Shown here: positions 43,161-52,061 of the stretch, one piece after another
Numbering within the stretch: position 1 is the stretch's first letter
Layout: the number at the start of each line of letters is the position of its first letter
Origin: Mycobacterium sp. 1100029.7
Lineage (GTDB): Bacteria; Actinomycetota; Actinomycetes; Mycobacteriales; Mycobacteriaceae
Length of the DNA: 64,000 bases
Direction of reading: 5' to 3'
Assembly: GCF_001665235.1 (NCBI RefSeq)
Contig: NZ_LZSC01000050.1
Span: 1-64,000, forward strand
The notes under the pieces: generated by a model
Seen by the model: only the letters and a program-made list of their open reading frames with translations
What the model was told of the DNA's origin: nothing
The model's database searches: none
Program-made: the position numbers and the translations under genes

Positions 43161-44018
43161 ATGTCTGTTCGCGCCGCGCTATCGCCCGGAGTGTTGTCGC
43201 CGACGCTGCCGGTGCCCAACCGCATCCCGCGCCCCGAATACGTCTGGAAGCCCACCGTCAAGGAGGGCACCGAGCCGTGGGTGCAGACCCCGGAAGTCAT
43301 CGAGAAGATGCGTGTCGCGGGCCGCATCGCGGCCGCGGCGCTGGCCGAGGCGGGCAAAGCCGTCGCACCCGGCGTGACGACCGACGACCTGGACCGCATC
43401 GCGCACGAATACATGCTCGACCACGGCGCCTACCCGTCGACGCTGGGCTACAAGGGCTACCCGAAATCCTGCTGCACGTCGCTGAACGAGGTGATCTGCC
43501 ACGGCATTCCGGACTCGACGGTGATCGAAGACGGCGACATCGTCAACATCGACGTCACCGCCTACATCGACGGGGTGCACGGCGACACCAACGCGACGTT
43601 CCTGGCCGGCGACGTCTCCGAGGAGCATCGGCTGCTTGTCGAGCGCACCCACGAGGCGACGATGCGGGCGATCAAGGCCGTCAAACCCGGCCGCGCGCTG
43701 TCGGTCGTCGGCCGCGTCATCGAGGCGTACGCGAACAGGTTCGGCTACAACGTAGTTCGTGACTTCACCGGACACGGCATCGGCACCACCTTCCACAACG
43801 GGCTGGTTGTGCTGCACTACGACCAGCCTTCGGTCACCACCGAAATCCAGCCGGGAATGACCTTCACCATCGAGCCGATGATCAATCTCGGTGCGCTGGA
43901 CTACGAGATCTGGGACGACGGCTGGACCGTGGTGACCAAGGACCGCAAGTGGACCGCGCAGTTCGAGCACACCCTGCTGGTCACCGACACCGGCGCCGAG
44001 ATCCTGACTTCGATATAA
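43161..44018 (+). CDS. mapB: Methionine aminopeptidase
   Basis: A 285-residue type Ic enzyme removing N-terminal Met. A 40-residue N-terminal extension contains the SH3-binding-like [13 protein letters not shown]. Metal ligands are in [19 protein letters not shown] (two Asp), [10 protein letters not shown] (His), MTFTIEPM (Glu) and AQFEHTLLV (Glu). The ATG at 43161 gives the known mycobacterial length. Only 15 bases separate it from cobQ. Confidence 0.96.
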   Translation: MSVRAALSPGVLSPTLPVPNRIPRPEYVWKPTVKEGTEPWVQTPEVIEKMRVAGRIAAAALAEAGKAVAPGVTTDDLDRIAHEYMLDHGAYPSTLGYKGYPKSCCTSLNEVICHGIPDSTVIEDGDIVNIDVTAYIDGVHGDTNATFLAGDVSEEHRLLVERTHEATMRAIKAVKPGRALSVVGRVIEAYANRFGYNVVRDFTGHGIGTTFHNGLVVLHYDQPSVTTEIQPGMTFTIEPMINLGALDYEIWDDGWTVVTKDRKWTAQFEHTLLVTDTGAEILTSI

Positions 44019-44033
44019 GTAAGCCGTGAACCG

Positions 44034-45533
44034 TTGAACGGCGCCCTGCTGATCGCGGGCACCAGCTCCGATGCCGGGAAATCCGTTGTGGTCGCCGGCC
44101 TGTGCCGATTGCTGAGCCGTAGCGGTGTCAAGGTCGCGCCGTTCAAGGCGCAGAACATGTCCAACAATTCGGCGGTCACCGTCGAGGGCGGCGAAATCGG
44201 CCGGGCCCAAGCGATTCAGGCTCAGGCCGCCGGGCTGGAACCCAGTGTGCGGTTCAACCCGATCCTTCTCAAGCCGGGCAGCGACCGCAGGTCGCAGCTG
44301 GTGATCCGGGGCAGTGTCGCTGATTCAGTCAGTGCGGCAAGCTATTTCGAACATCGCGATCGGCTGGCACGAGTCGTCGTCGACGACTTGGCCTCGCTGC
44401 GCGACGAGTTCGACGTGGTGATTTGCGAAGGCGCCGGATCGCCGGCCGAGATCAATTTGCGGGCAACAGATCTGGCCAACATGGGATTGGCCCGGGCCGC
44501 GAACGTGCCGGTGGTCCTGGTCGGCGACATCGATCGCGGCGGCCTGCTGGCTCATCTGTTCGGCACCCTCGCGGTGCTCGAGCCCGAAGATCAGGCGCTG
44601 ATCGCCGGCTTCATCGTCAACAAATTCCGCGGCGACCCCGCGCTGTTGGAGCCCGGACTGCGACAGCTGCTCGAAATGACCGGGCGCCCAACCTATGGCG
44701 TGCTGCCCTACGCCGAGGACCTCTGGCTGGACGCCGAAGACTCGCTGTCGGTGCTCGCGCACCGCGTCGTCGGGTTGCCGGCCCCGCCGCGGGGCAGCGA
44801 GTGGCTCACGGTGGCTGCGATCCGGCTGCCCCGGATCTCCAACTCCACCGACATCGAGGCACTGGCCTGTGAACCGGGGGTGCTGGTCCGCTGGGTCACC
44901 GATCCGGCCGACGTCGCCGACGCCGACCTGGTCGTGGTGCCGGGCAGCAAGGCGACCGTCGCCGACCTGGACTGGCTGCGCGCACGCGGCCTGGCCGCCG
45001 CGATCACCGGCCATGCCGGCGCCGGTAAGCCGGTGCTCGGCATCTGCGGGGGATTCCAGATGCTGTGCCGGCGCATCGAAGACGAGGTCGAGTCGGGCGC
45101 TGGGGCGGTCGACGGGCTGGGCCTGCTGGACGCCGACATCGTGTTCGCGCAAGCCAAGGTGCTGCGGCGCTGGGAGCGGCCGCTGCGCGGATACGAAATC
45201 CACCACGGGCGACTTGCCCGCTATCTCAACGAGCCGTGGTTTCAGGCGGGCGACGACCTGCACGGCCTCGCGCACGGCGCCGTGTTCGGCACCCACTGGC
45301 ACGGGTTACTCGACAACGACGACTTTCGCCGCGACTGGTTGGCCGAGGTGGCCGCGGCCGCCGGCCGGCCGGGATTCGTTGTCGCCGATGACACCAACGT
45401 CGCGGCCCGACGCGACGCGCAGCTGGATGTGGCGGCCGAGCTGCTGGCCTCGCATCTGGATGTCGATGCCGTGCTCGGCTTGCTCGACGGGCCGCCGCAG
45501 CGGCCCTACCTCGCAAGCCGGCTGCGGCCCTAG
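44034..45533 (+). CDS. cobQ: Cobyric acid synthase
   Basis: A 499-residue glutamine-dependent amidotransferase that amidates four carboxylates of adenosylcobyrinic diamide. An ATP-binding Dethiobiotin-synthetase-like domain ([17 protein letters not shown] at 9-25, [14 protein letters not shown]) is followed by a class I glutaminase domain with the nucleophile Cys in GICGGFQML and His in GYEIHHGR. The start is a TTG at 44034 shortly after mapB. In M. tuberculosis I remember cobQ elsewhere (Rv0255c), so its place beside mapB is different. Confidence 0.93.
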   Translation: MNGALLIAGTSSDAGKSVVVAGLCRLLSRSGVKVAPFKAQNMSNNSAVTVEGGEIGRAQAIQAQAAGLEPSVRFNPILLKPGSDRRSQLVIRGSVADSVSAASYFEHRDRLARVVVDDLASLRDEFDVVICEGAGSPAEINLRATDLANMGLARAANVPVVLVGDIDRGGLLAHLFGTLAVLEPEDQALIAGFIVNKFRGDPALLEPGLRQLLEMTGRPTYGVLPYAEDLWLDAEDSLSVLAHRVVGLPAPPRGSEWLTVAAIRLPRISNSTDIEALACEPGVLVRWVTDPADVADADLVVVPGSKATVADLDWLRARGLAAAITGHAGAGKPVLGICGGFQMLCRRIEDEVESGAGAVDGLGLLDADIVFAQAKVLRRWERPLRGYEIHHGRLARYLNEPWFQAGDDLHGLAHGAVFGTHWHGLLDNDDFRRDWLAEVAAAAGRPGFVVADDTNVAARRDAQLDVAAELLASHLDVDAVLGLLDGPPQRPYLASRLRP

Positions 45534-45608
45534 GAGCTTGGGCCGCGCAGACCCTGAATAAACCTCGCGCGGTGTCAATATTGGCTGTAGCGTGCGTAAG
45601 TGCCCTCG

Positions 45609-46163
45609 ATGATGACCACGCTCGACGGGTTTCCCGTCCCCGTAGGCGTGTCCGGTCCCGAGAACGGCGTCGTCGTCGTCATTCTCGGCGACGAGCAGCG
45701 GGAGCCGACCGCGTATGACGCGGTCTGCGAGCGCCTTCACACCGCTTCTCTGCGCACCGTCGTCATCGGCCTGGACCCGCGGTTGACGGCGAAGTCGGTG
45801 ATCGGCATTCTCGACGGGCTGGGCATCGGCTGGGCGGTGGTGGTCGGTGACCGCGCCGGTGGCGACATCGCCTGGCAGCTGGCCGCGACCAAGTTGGGCC
45901 GCTTCGTGGGCCTGGTGGTGGTCGACCGCGGGCATCCGCGAGTGGCCGACGTCAACGGTGTGATCCGCGACGACGCTTGCCCGCCGGTGGAGATCGGCAC
46001 CACCTTGCTGGTCGGCAGCCCGAGCGGGCGGGCAGTGGCCGCCAATAGCCAGCGGTATGTCTACGCCGACTACCGCACCGTGGACCTACTCGGACGGCGC
46101 AATGCGCAAGAGTCCACCGCGCAATTGGCAGCCGAGATCGTATTGCGCACCAGCACCTGGTAA
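45609..46163 (+). CDS. Alpha/beta-hydrolase-like protein lacking the nucleophile
   Basis: A 184-residue protein with the core of an alpha/beta hydrolase: VVVVILGDEQREPTAYDAV, then the elbow region WAVVVGDRAGGDIAWQLA and FVGLVVVDRGHP. In active members the elbow is Gly-x-(Ser/Asp/Cys)-x-Gly; here it reads Gly-Asp-Arg-Ala-Gly, with Arg at the nucleophile position. The protein is also short (usual 250 or more). It may be a non-catalytic relative. Two tandem ATGs (45609, 45612) follow a GTG at 45600; the start is uncertain. Confidence 0.65.
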   Translation: MMTTLDGFPVPVGVSGPENGVVVVILGDEQREPTAYDAVCERLHTASLRTVVIGLDPRLTAKSVIGILDGLGIGWAVVVGDRAGGDIAWQLAATKLGRFVGLVVVDRGHPRVADVNGVIRDDACPPVEIGTTLLVGSPSGRAVAANSQRYVYADYRTVDLLGRRNAQESTAQLAAEIVLRTSTW

Positions 46164-46243
46164 CACCGGGTCGGCGCACCTCAGCGTCGCGGCGCGGACC
46201 GCGGCAAGCGTTGGGCGACAACGTGGTCGCAGTCAAGGAAAGG

Positions 46244-47026
46244 ATGCGTAAGGATGCGTGCGGCGTGAACGCCTCGGGGATCAGGCGGCCGGTCATCGGC
46301 CTGACCAGTTATCTGGAGCAAGTGCAATCCGACGGTTGGGACGTCCCCGCCGGATACCTGAGTGCCAACTACTTCGAGGGCGTGATCAACGCGGGCGGTG
46401 TCGCGGTGCTGCTGCCGCCCCAGCCGGTCGATCATGACGTCGTCGAAAGCGTGCTCGATCACCTGGACGGGCTGATCATCACCGGCGGGTACGACCTCGA
46501 TCCGGCCATCTACGGGCAGGATGCGCACCCGAAAACCGACGCGCCCCGAACACTGCGTGACGCGTTCGAACTGGCGTTGCTGCGGGGTGCGCTGGAGCGC
46601 GGTCTTCCGGTGTTGGGCATCTGCCGTGGCACGCAATTGCTCAATGTCGCGTTCGGCGGGACGCTGCATCAGCATCTGCCCGACGTTCTCGGCCACCGCG
46701 GACATCACGCCGGCTACGGCCGGTTCACCAAGTTGCCGGTCCGCACCGTGGCGGGTACCCGGCTGGCCGGCCTACTGGGCGAGTCCGCCGATGCGTGGTG
46801 CTATCACCATCAGGCCGTCGACAAGGTGGGCGACGGCCTGATCGTCAGCGCCTGGGACGCCGATGGCGTTGTCGAAGGCCTGGAGGTACCGGGGGACAAC
46901 TTCGTGGTGTCGGTGCAGTGGCACCCCGAGCAGTTCCTCGACGACCTGCGGTTGTTCAGGGCGATAGTCGACGCCGCGGGATCGTATGTCTCGGGCACGC
47001 GCCCAGCCGGGGTGTCCCGGAGTTAA
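46244..47026 (+). CDS. Class I glutamine amidotransferase (gamma-glutamyl-GABA hydrolase type)
   Basis: A 260-residue peptidase C26-like enzyme. Nucleophile Cys in LGICRGTQLLNV and catalytic His in SVQWHPEQF; ITGGYDLDPAIYG is the family's oxyanion-side motif. Relatives (PuuD, Rv2859c) hydrolyse gamma-glutamyl bonds. The ATG at 46244 follows AAGGA by four bases; the unit AAGGATGCGT occurs twice in tandem there (46240-46259), so a second start at GTG 46265 is possible. The 3' end overlaps the convergent PPE gene by 71 bases. The glutamine synthetase gene next to it in M. tuberculosis is absent. Confidence 0.88.
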   Translation: MRKDACGVNASGIRRPVIGLTSYLEQVQSDGWDVPAGYLSANYFEGVINAGGVAVLLPPQPVDHDVVESVLDHLDGLIITGGYDLDPAIYGQDAHPKTDAPRTLRDAFELALLRGALERGLPVLGICRGTQLLNVAFGGTLHQHLPDVLGHRGHHAGYGRFTKLPVRTVAGTRLAGLLGESADAWCYHHQAVDKVGDGLIVSAWDADGVVEGLEVPGDNFVVSVQWHPEQFLDDLRLFRAIVDAAGSYVSGTRPAGVSRS

Positions 47027-47906
47027 CGCGTGGTGGCCGTGGCGGTTCGGCAATAGTCTTCGGTGTTGCGGCCAGCCAGCTTTGCGGTACCGACAACGCT
47101 CCGACGGTAGCCGCGCGCCTCAAACCGGACGCCGCGCTGCGACTGCGCTCAGGCAGCCGCGCCAATATCGCCGCCGCGCTGTGCAGTGCCGCCCGCTTGT
47201 TCACCGTACTCAGGTGGTTGATCGCGACGTCCGAATGTCCGCACAGCGAGCCGAGTTTCGACAGTGGTGCGGTCACCGGGAGCAGGAACGTGTCGAATGC
47301 CGCCGGTGCTGAGCCGCTCAGTGCATCGAGAGCCCGGGAAATCGCCGAAAGCACTTGGGCGGCGGCGGTTATCACATCCGGAGCCGTCTCGAGCATCCAA
47401 CTGCCGGGGGTGTCCTGGCCGACATTGCACGCCGGTGGAGACGAGAACGGTGTCACCGCCACGGCATCGGCACAGACCGCGGCGTAGGTGTACATGGTGT
47501 CGACATCCTGCGCCCACATTTGGTCGTAGTCGCTCTCGGCTTGTGCGATGGCCGGGCTCGATTGGCCTAGACAGTTGGACTCGGCCAGCCAGCCGCGCAG
47601 CATCCGGTTGGCCTCCACGGCCGCGGGCGGCACCGTCGCCGCCAGTGCGAGTTCGTAGGCGCTCGCAGCCGACTTGGCCTGGGCCGCCGCCTGCGCGGCC
47701 TTTGCGGCAACGTCATTCAGCCAGCAGACATAGGCCTGCCATTCGTCGGCTGGTGTGGATGTCACCGAATTAGATTGCGTGGCGGCGTCATGCAGGCGAG
47801 CGGCCAGCTCGTCCCACGCCGCGGCGGCGGTCAGCAACGATTGTGGTCCCGGTCCCGAATACATTCGGCCCGAGTTGGTTTCTGGCGGTAGCGCTGCGAA
47901 ATCCAT
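46956..47906 (-). CDS. Orphan PPE protein with altered WxG region
   Basis: A 316-residue PPE-SVP protein: MDFAALPPETNSGRMYSGPG at the start and GALSVPQSW near 275. Compared with normal PPE domains, the turn and helix after the conserved Trp are missing: here ADEWQAYVCWLND joins Trp almost directly to the YVxWL segment, a loss of about a dozen residues including the W-x-G turn. No PE gene is adjacent. The C-terminal 24 codons overlap the amidotransferase gene on the other strand. GGGAGGAAA precedes the ATG. It may be a decaying gene or one exported in another way. Confidence 0.85.
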   Translation of the reverse strand: MDFAALPPETNSGRMYSGPGPQSLLTAAAAWDELAARLHDAATQSNSVTSTPADEWQAYVCWLNDVAAKAAQAAAQAKSAASAYELALAATVPPAAVEANRMLRGWLAESNCLGQSSPAIAQAESDYDQMWAQDVDTMYTYAAVCADAVAVTPFSSPPACNVGQDTPGSWMLETAPDVITAAAQVLSAISRALDALSGSAPAAFDTFLLPVTAPLSKLGSLCGHSDVAINHLSTVNKRAALHSAAAILARLPERSRSAASGLRRAATVGALSVPQSWLAATPKTIAEPPRPPRVNSGTPRLGACPRHTIPRRRLSP

Positions 47907-48009
47907 GGGTTTCCTCCCGGCTGAGACGCGATATGAACGCTGGTCCGGACGGCCTCGTCACGTCTGTCCTGCGGACAGACGCCGGCCCCGGAGAACTAGT
48001 GCGTCCCGT

Positions 48010-48474
48010 TCAGCGACGAGCCACGCACAACAGCGTCAAAATCTCGCGATCTTTGCAGTCCGCCGCGGGTGCACTCGGGCGGGGGTGGCTCGGAGGAAAT
48101 CCCATGTTCGCAAAGGAAATCGGCAACGCCGACCAGAGTGTGACAGGTTGCAGACGCGACCACCCGTCCGGGCGGTCGTGCGTCATCCACGTGCTATGGA
48201 ACGGCTTTTTGTTCGTCGGCGACGCGCCCCACGGCGCATGGTGGTGGGTGGTCGCCGCCGATTGCGCCGGCACGGCGTTTCCGCCGGCAACCGGCGCCTG
48301 CTGCAACCAGGCGGCGGGTTCGGGTGGTCCGGCCGCCGAGAACTGCGACCGCAACGCCGAACCGGTGATCAGGCTGACGAAGAGACTGAACGCCGCGACA
48401 ACGGCGACGGCCGGCCGCCACCGTCGAGAGTGCCGAGCGCCTCGAACGTCCACAGTGGGGTGACTGTATAGCAC
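48010..48474 (-). CDS. Small exported protein, LpqS-like end
   Basis: A 154-residue protein with one N-terminal hydrophobic segment (RPAVAVVAAFSLFVSLITGSAL, about 19-40), then a His-rich part (TTHHHAPWG, KPFHSTWMTHD) and the end REILTLLCVARR. The end resembles what I remember of LpqS, a copper-responsive lipoprotein of mycobacteria (ending LTRFCLARR), but there is no lipobox here. The start is uncertain: GTG 48474 gives the full frame, GTG 48453 (VDVRGARH) would follow a TATACA hexamer and could be leaderless. A role in metal handling is only a guess. Confidence 0.6.
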   Translation of the reverse strand: MLYSHPTVDVRGARHSRRWRPAVAVVAAFSLFVSLITGSALRSQFSAAGPPEPAAWLQQAPVAGGNAVPAQSAATTHHHAPWGASPTNKKPFHSTWMTHDRPDGWSRLQPVTLWSALPISFANMGFPPSHPRPSAPAADCKDREILTLLCVARR

Positions 48475-48545
48475 GAAGCTGATCGTCGACCGGCGCTAGC
48501 TGTGAGGACGATCCGAATCTGTTGTGTGTTTGAAGAATCGGACAG

Positions 48546-49676
48546 CTAGCCGAAAACGATGAGCGGGATGTCCATTTCGGCCGGGGTGGCGCCGCCGTGA
48601 AAACCGATGAGGCGGGCCGCTTCCGGGGGTTCGTGTTTGGTGGCCAGCACCGCCGTGTCGCCGGTGCAGATGACGACGACGTCGCCGATGCGCGCCAGAT
48701 GACGCGGGTCGACCGGACCGAACATCCCGGTGGCCACGGCTTGTTCGCGACTGTAGATCTCGGCGTGACCGTTCAGCACCTCGCTCCACGCCGCCTGCAC
48801 ATCGGCTGCGGCCCCGGGCTCGGTGTGCAGGTAGCGTACCCGCGGTTCACCGGCGACTACCCGGATCCCCGCGCCCAGCCGCGGATCGGTGTCGAGGTCG
48901 ACGCGGGCCTGTGGCGCGACGTTGAGTCCGCCGTGGTCGGCGGTGACCAGCAGCGCCGTGCGTGCGGGCAGGGCGTCGAGCACCCGAGTGAGCAGAGCGT
49001 CGACCCGGGTCGCCGCCTCGTGCCACTGCGGGGATCCGATGCCGAACACGTGCGCGGCGGTGTCCAGGTCGGCGGTGTAGGCGTAGACCAGCCCCGGGGC
49101 GGCGCGCAGTTCGTCGATGACCAGCCGGGCGTAGTCGTCCTCGGGGTTGGCCGGCCGAAACGCGGCGCCGCGGTACGCCGCGTCGGTCAGACCGCTGCCC
49201 TCGAACAACGCCGGCAGTACCGCCCGTGCGGCGACTCCGCATTGCTGGACCCGCTCGAACCAGGTCGGTAGCGGCTGCCAGTCGGCATACGGCGGGTCGT
49301 CGCGCCAGAAGATGTGCGTCAGTACCCGGTCGGTGCCCGGGACGTTGACGGTGAAGCCCAGGATGCCGTGTTCACCCGGTTGCGCGCCGGTACCCAGCGA
49401 CACCAGGCTGCTCGGCGTCGTAGACGGGAAGGTGCAGACGAGCCGGCTCAGCCGTCCCGTACTGCCGGCCGCCACGGCGGCCAGCAGCGGCGCGCTGCCC
49501 GCCAGCTCCGGTAACAGGTGCCAGCCCAGGCCGTCCACCAGCAGGACCACCACCCGATCAACCTGCTGAGCAACCGATTCGGTGACCGTCAATCGGTCGA
49601 CGGCTCCGGGGATGCCGAGCAGTGCGGCAGCCGACGGGAGCACGTCGCAAAGAGAACCGGGCGCTGGGCCAGACAT
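48546..49676 (-). CDS. Alkaline phosphatase/nucleotide pyrophosphatase family protein
   Basis: A 376-residue enzyme of the alkaline phosphatase superfamily (type I phosphodiesterase). Metal and nucleophile motifs are VVVLLVDGLGWHLL (Asp), FPSTTPSSLVSLGTGAQPGEHGILG (Thr nucleophile), YTADLDTAAHVFG (Asp, His) and VTADHGGLN (Asp, His). No signal peptide, so cytoplasmic. It hydrolyses a phosphomono- or diester of unknown identity. The ATG at 49676 (MSGPAPGSL) is chosen; an upstream extension is not supported. Confidence 0.88.
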   Translation of the reverse strand: MSGPAPGSLCDVLPSAAALLGIPGAVDRLTVTESVAQQVDRVVVLLVDGLGWHLLPELAGSAPLLAAVAAGSTGRLSRLVCTFPSTTPSSLVSLGTGAQPGEHGILGFTVNVPGTDRVLTHIFWRDDPPYADWQPLPTWFERVQQCGVAARAVLPALFEGSGLTDAAYRGAAFRPANPEDDYARLVIDELRAAPGLVYAYTADLDTAAHVFGIGSPQWHEAATRVDALLTRVLDALPARTALLVTADHGGLNVAPQARVDLDTDPRLGAGIRVVAGEPRVRYLHTEPGAAADVQAAWSEVLNGHAEIYSREQAVATGMFGPVDPRHLARIGDVVVICTGDTAVLATKHEPPEAARLIGFHGGATPAEMDIPLIVFG

Positions 49677-50058
49677 CGGTCCAGTCTGGCATGTCCGAGT
49701 GCGCGACGAAAAACCGCTGTGCTTCAAGTCTTTTGGCGGTACTGATCACACCTGATGTCAGACCCGCCCGGGGCCGTGATACCCCTCAACCTGCGAATCA
49801 CGGTCTCGTGCAACGTGAGGCCATACTGCAGAGAGGTTCAACCTCTCAGTGGTGGGGAAGCCCGGCTCGGTGCGCCGGCAACAGACATCGCCCGAAGCAG
49901 TGCCGTATCTGTTGGCATCATTCAGCTTTCCGGGGCCGGGCGTGAAACCCCTACGCTCACGGGAGTCGACCGTCGGCCCAGTTGTGCGGCGTCGTTTTTG
50001 GGTCTACTCCCGCGTGGCGGAGTTGTCAACGGGTCACCGGTGAGCGGCTCGACTGCGC
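49677..50058. other. Intergenic region with a 17-base palindrome
   Basis: 382 bases without a gene I can support, upstream of the phosphatase gene and downstream of the SDR gene, both on the minus strand. It contains GAGAGGTT (49831-49838), a single C, and AACCTCTC (49840-49847), a perfect palindrome and a candidate operator about 155 bases upstream of the phosphatase start. Short open frames here show no recognisable protein. Confidence 0.45.
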
Positions 50059-50820
50059 TCAGACTTGGTTGAATCCGCCGTCGGCGGCGATTGCCGAGCC
50101 GGTGGTGAAACTGGACAGGTCGCTGGCCAGAAACACTGCGGCGTTTGCAATTTCGAGCGGATCGGCGAAGCGTCCCAGCGGGATGGTGGCCACGCGGGCC
50201 GCGCGGAATTCGGCGATCGACGCATCGGGATCGGTTTGCGCGGCCAAGTTATCGCTGCCCGGCGTGGCGGTCGATCCGGCGACGATGACGTTGACTCTGA
50301 TGTTGCGCCCGGCGAGTTCATTCGCCCAGGCGCGCGCCAGCGAGCGGACCGCGGCCTTGGTGGCGGCATAGATGCTCAGCCCGGGACGGCCGCGATCGGC
50401 GGTGCTGGATCCGGTCAAGATGATCGAGGCGCCGTCATTGAGCAGCGGCAGTGCTTTCTGCACGGTGTAGACGACACCTTTGACGTTGGTGGTCAACAGC
50501 GCGTCGAGGTCCTCGTCGGTGATCTCACCCAACCGCGCCACGCGGGTGGCACCGGCGTTGGCCATGACGATGTCCAGTCCGGCGCCAGCGGCCGCGACCG
50601 TCGCGTACAGGCGGTCGAGATCGCCGGGGTTTCCGACGTCGCCGGGCACCGCCGTCGCGCGGGTGCCCAAATGCTCTACGACGCTGTCGAGTTCGTTTTG
50701 TCGACGGCCGGTGAGAAACACCCGGTCGGCGCCCTCGGCCAGGAAGCGTTGCGCGGTGGCCAGGCCGATACCTGAGTTGGCGCCGGTGATCACCGCGGTC
50801 TTGCCGTCGAGTAGTCCCAT
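50059..50820 (-). CDS. Short-chain dehydrogenase/reductase
   Basis: A 253-residue classical SDR. Cofactor motif ITGANSGIGLATA, then VMANAGATRV, catalytic Ser in ILTGSSTADRG and YAATK. The Arg after the second strand (TGRRQ) suggests NADP preference. Ends with the usual GSAIAADGG. Substrate unknown. It starts 12 bases after the nickel transporter's stop on the same strand, so the two may be cotranscribed, though a functional link is not evident. Confidence 0.92.
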   Translation of the reverse strand: MGLLDGKTAVITGANSGIGLATAQRFLAEGADRVFLTGRRQNELDSVVEHLGTRATAVPGDVGNPGDLDRLYATVAAAGAGLDIVMANAGATRVARLGEITDEDLDALLTTNVKGVVYTVQKALPLLNDGASIILTGSSTADRGRPGLSIYAATKAAVRSLARAWANELAGRNIRVNVIVAGSTATPGSDNLAAQTDPDASIAEFRAARVATIPLGRFADPLEIANAAVFLASDLSSFTTGSAIAADGGFNQV

Positions 50821-50832
50821 GTCGTTGCCCGC

Positions 50833-51948
50833 CTAGCGGGTGCCCTCGGGCACCGCCCACTTTTCTTCGATGCGGCCGAAGCGCCACACCAGCAGCGCGA
50901 CCACCCAGGTGATCACGAAGAGGCCGACGACCACGAAGCCGACGGTGTTCAGATCCAGACCGCCCACCCAGTTCCAGAACGGGCCGCGCCAGCCGAGCTG
51001 TCCGGCGAACAGGTCGATCAGTTCGATGGTGCCGATCAGCAGAGCGATGACCACCGACAACCCGGTGATGGTGATGTTGTAGTAGATCTTGCGCACCGGG
51101 TTGGAAAACGCCCAGCCGTAGGCGAAGTTCATGAACGATCCGTCGATGGTGTCCAGCAGGCACATGCCGGCGGCGAACAACACCGGCAAACACAGGATCG
51201 CGTACCACGGCAGCCCGGCCGCGGCGCTGGTGCCGGCCAGCACCAGCAGCGCGATCTCGGTCGCCGTGTCAAAGCCCAGGCCGAACAGCAGTCCGATCGG
51301 GTACATGTGCCAGGACTTGGTGATCGAGCGGGTGAAGCGGCCCAGGAACCGGTTGAGGAATCCGCGATTGGCCAGCTGCAGTTCCAGCTCTGCCTCGTCG
51401 TAATGGCCGCGGCGGAGCCGCAGGAACACTCGCAGGATGCCGGCCAGCACGATCACGTTGAGGATGGCGATCAGGTACAGGAACACACCCGAGATGCTGG
51501 TCCCGATCAGGCCGCTGTAGTGGTGCAGTGCCGACGAGTCGTCCTCGACCGGCCCGACGATGGCTTTCGCGCCGATGGCCAGCAGCATCGCCAATGTGAA
51601 CACCACGGTGGAGTGACCCAGGGAGAAGAAGAAGCCCACGGCGAGCGGCCGCCGCCCGTCGCTCATCAATTTGCGCGTGGTGTTGTCGATCGCTGCGATG
51701 TGATCGGCGTCGAAGGCGTGCCGCAGGCCCAGCGCATAGGCTGTCACTCCGACGCCGATGCCAAATGCTTTGCCGCCCACGCTCAGTCGCGCCGGCTCGA
51801 CGACGAACAGCAGGGTGGACCAGCCGATCAGATGTAGCGCGATGATCAGTGCCAGCATGCCGCCCAGGCGTCCCCATTCCGCGGCTGTCAGCAAGCCGTG
51901 CAGCCTGGCGAGCCCGGTGGGTCGCCCGGAGATTTCGGTACTGGCCAT
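50833..51948 (-). CDS. nicT: Nickel/cobalt transporter NicT
   Basis: A 371-residue inner-membrane permease of the NiCoT family with eight segments. The signature RHAFDADHIAAIDN (H-x4-D-H) lies in segment 2, and FFFSLGHSTVVF, LGFDTATEIALL and FAAGMCLLDTIDG follow. It imports nickel or cobalt with high affinity. I chose the ATG at 51948 (MASTEISG), two codons after another ATG. A Nur-like box lies 32 bases upstream of this start, and a Fur-family gene is divergent. Cobalt supply would fit the cobalamin genes downstream. Confidence 0.94.
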   Translation of the reverse strand: MASTEISGRPTGLARLHGLLTAAEWGRLGGMLALIIALHLIGWSTLLFVVEPARLSVGGKAFGIGVGVTAYALGLRHAFDADHIAAIDNTTRKLMSDGRRPLAVGFFFSLGHSTVVFTLAMLLAIGAKAIVGPVEDDSSALHHYSGLIGTSISGVFLYLIAILNVIVLAGILRVFLRLRRGHYDEAELELQLANRGFLNRFLGRFTRSITKSWHMYPIGLLFGLGFDTATEIALLVLAGTSAAAGLPWYAILCLPVLFAAGMCLLDTIDGSFMNFAYGWAFSNPVRKIYYNITITGLSVVIALLIGTIELIDLFAGQLGWRGPFWNWVGGLDLNTVGFVVVGLFVITWVVALLVWRFGRIEEKWAVPEGTR

Positions 51949-51979
51949 CGCCATGACTGTAGGGTCGGGCGCGAACGCG

Positions 51980-51996
51980 ATGCAACTGATTCGCAG
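51980..51996. promoter_or_regulatory. Nur-box-like operator
   Basis: ATGCAACTGATTCGCAG matches the nickel-regulator consensus TTGCAA-N5-TTGCAA at 9 of 12 defined positions, including exact spacing. It lies 32 bases upstream of the nicT start in the 113-base region shared with the divergent Fur-family gene. Binding is inferred. Confidence 0.6.
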
Positions 51997-52061
51997 GAGG
52001 GCCTCAGGTTGGGCGGCGACCGGCACTGGCAATCCTGGGGTACCGGCGCGACACTGAACGG

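Noticed and set aside
48453..48490. Copper-regulator (RicR) box before the LpqS-like gene
   Set aside because: I looked for a TACCC-spacer-GGGTA palindrome; only an unpaired run of C is present.
49755..50072. Possible small gene in the gap before the phosphatase gene
   Set aside because: No ribosome binding site, overlaps the SDR 3' end, and the translation has no pattern of a real protein.
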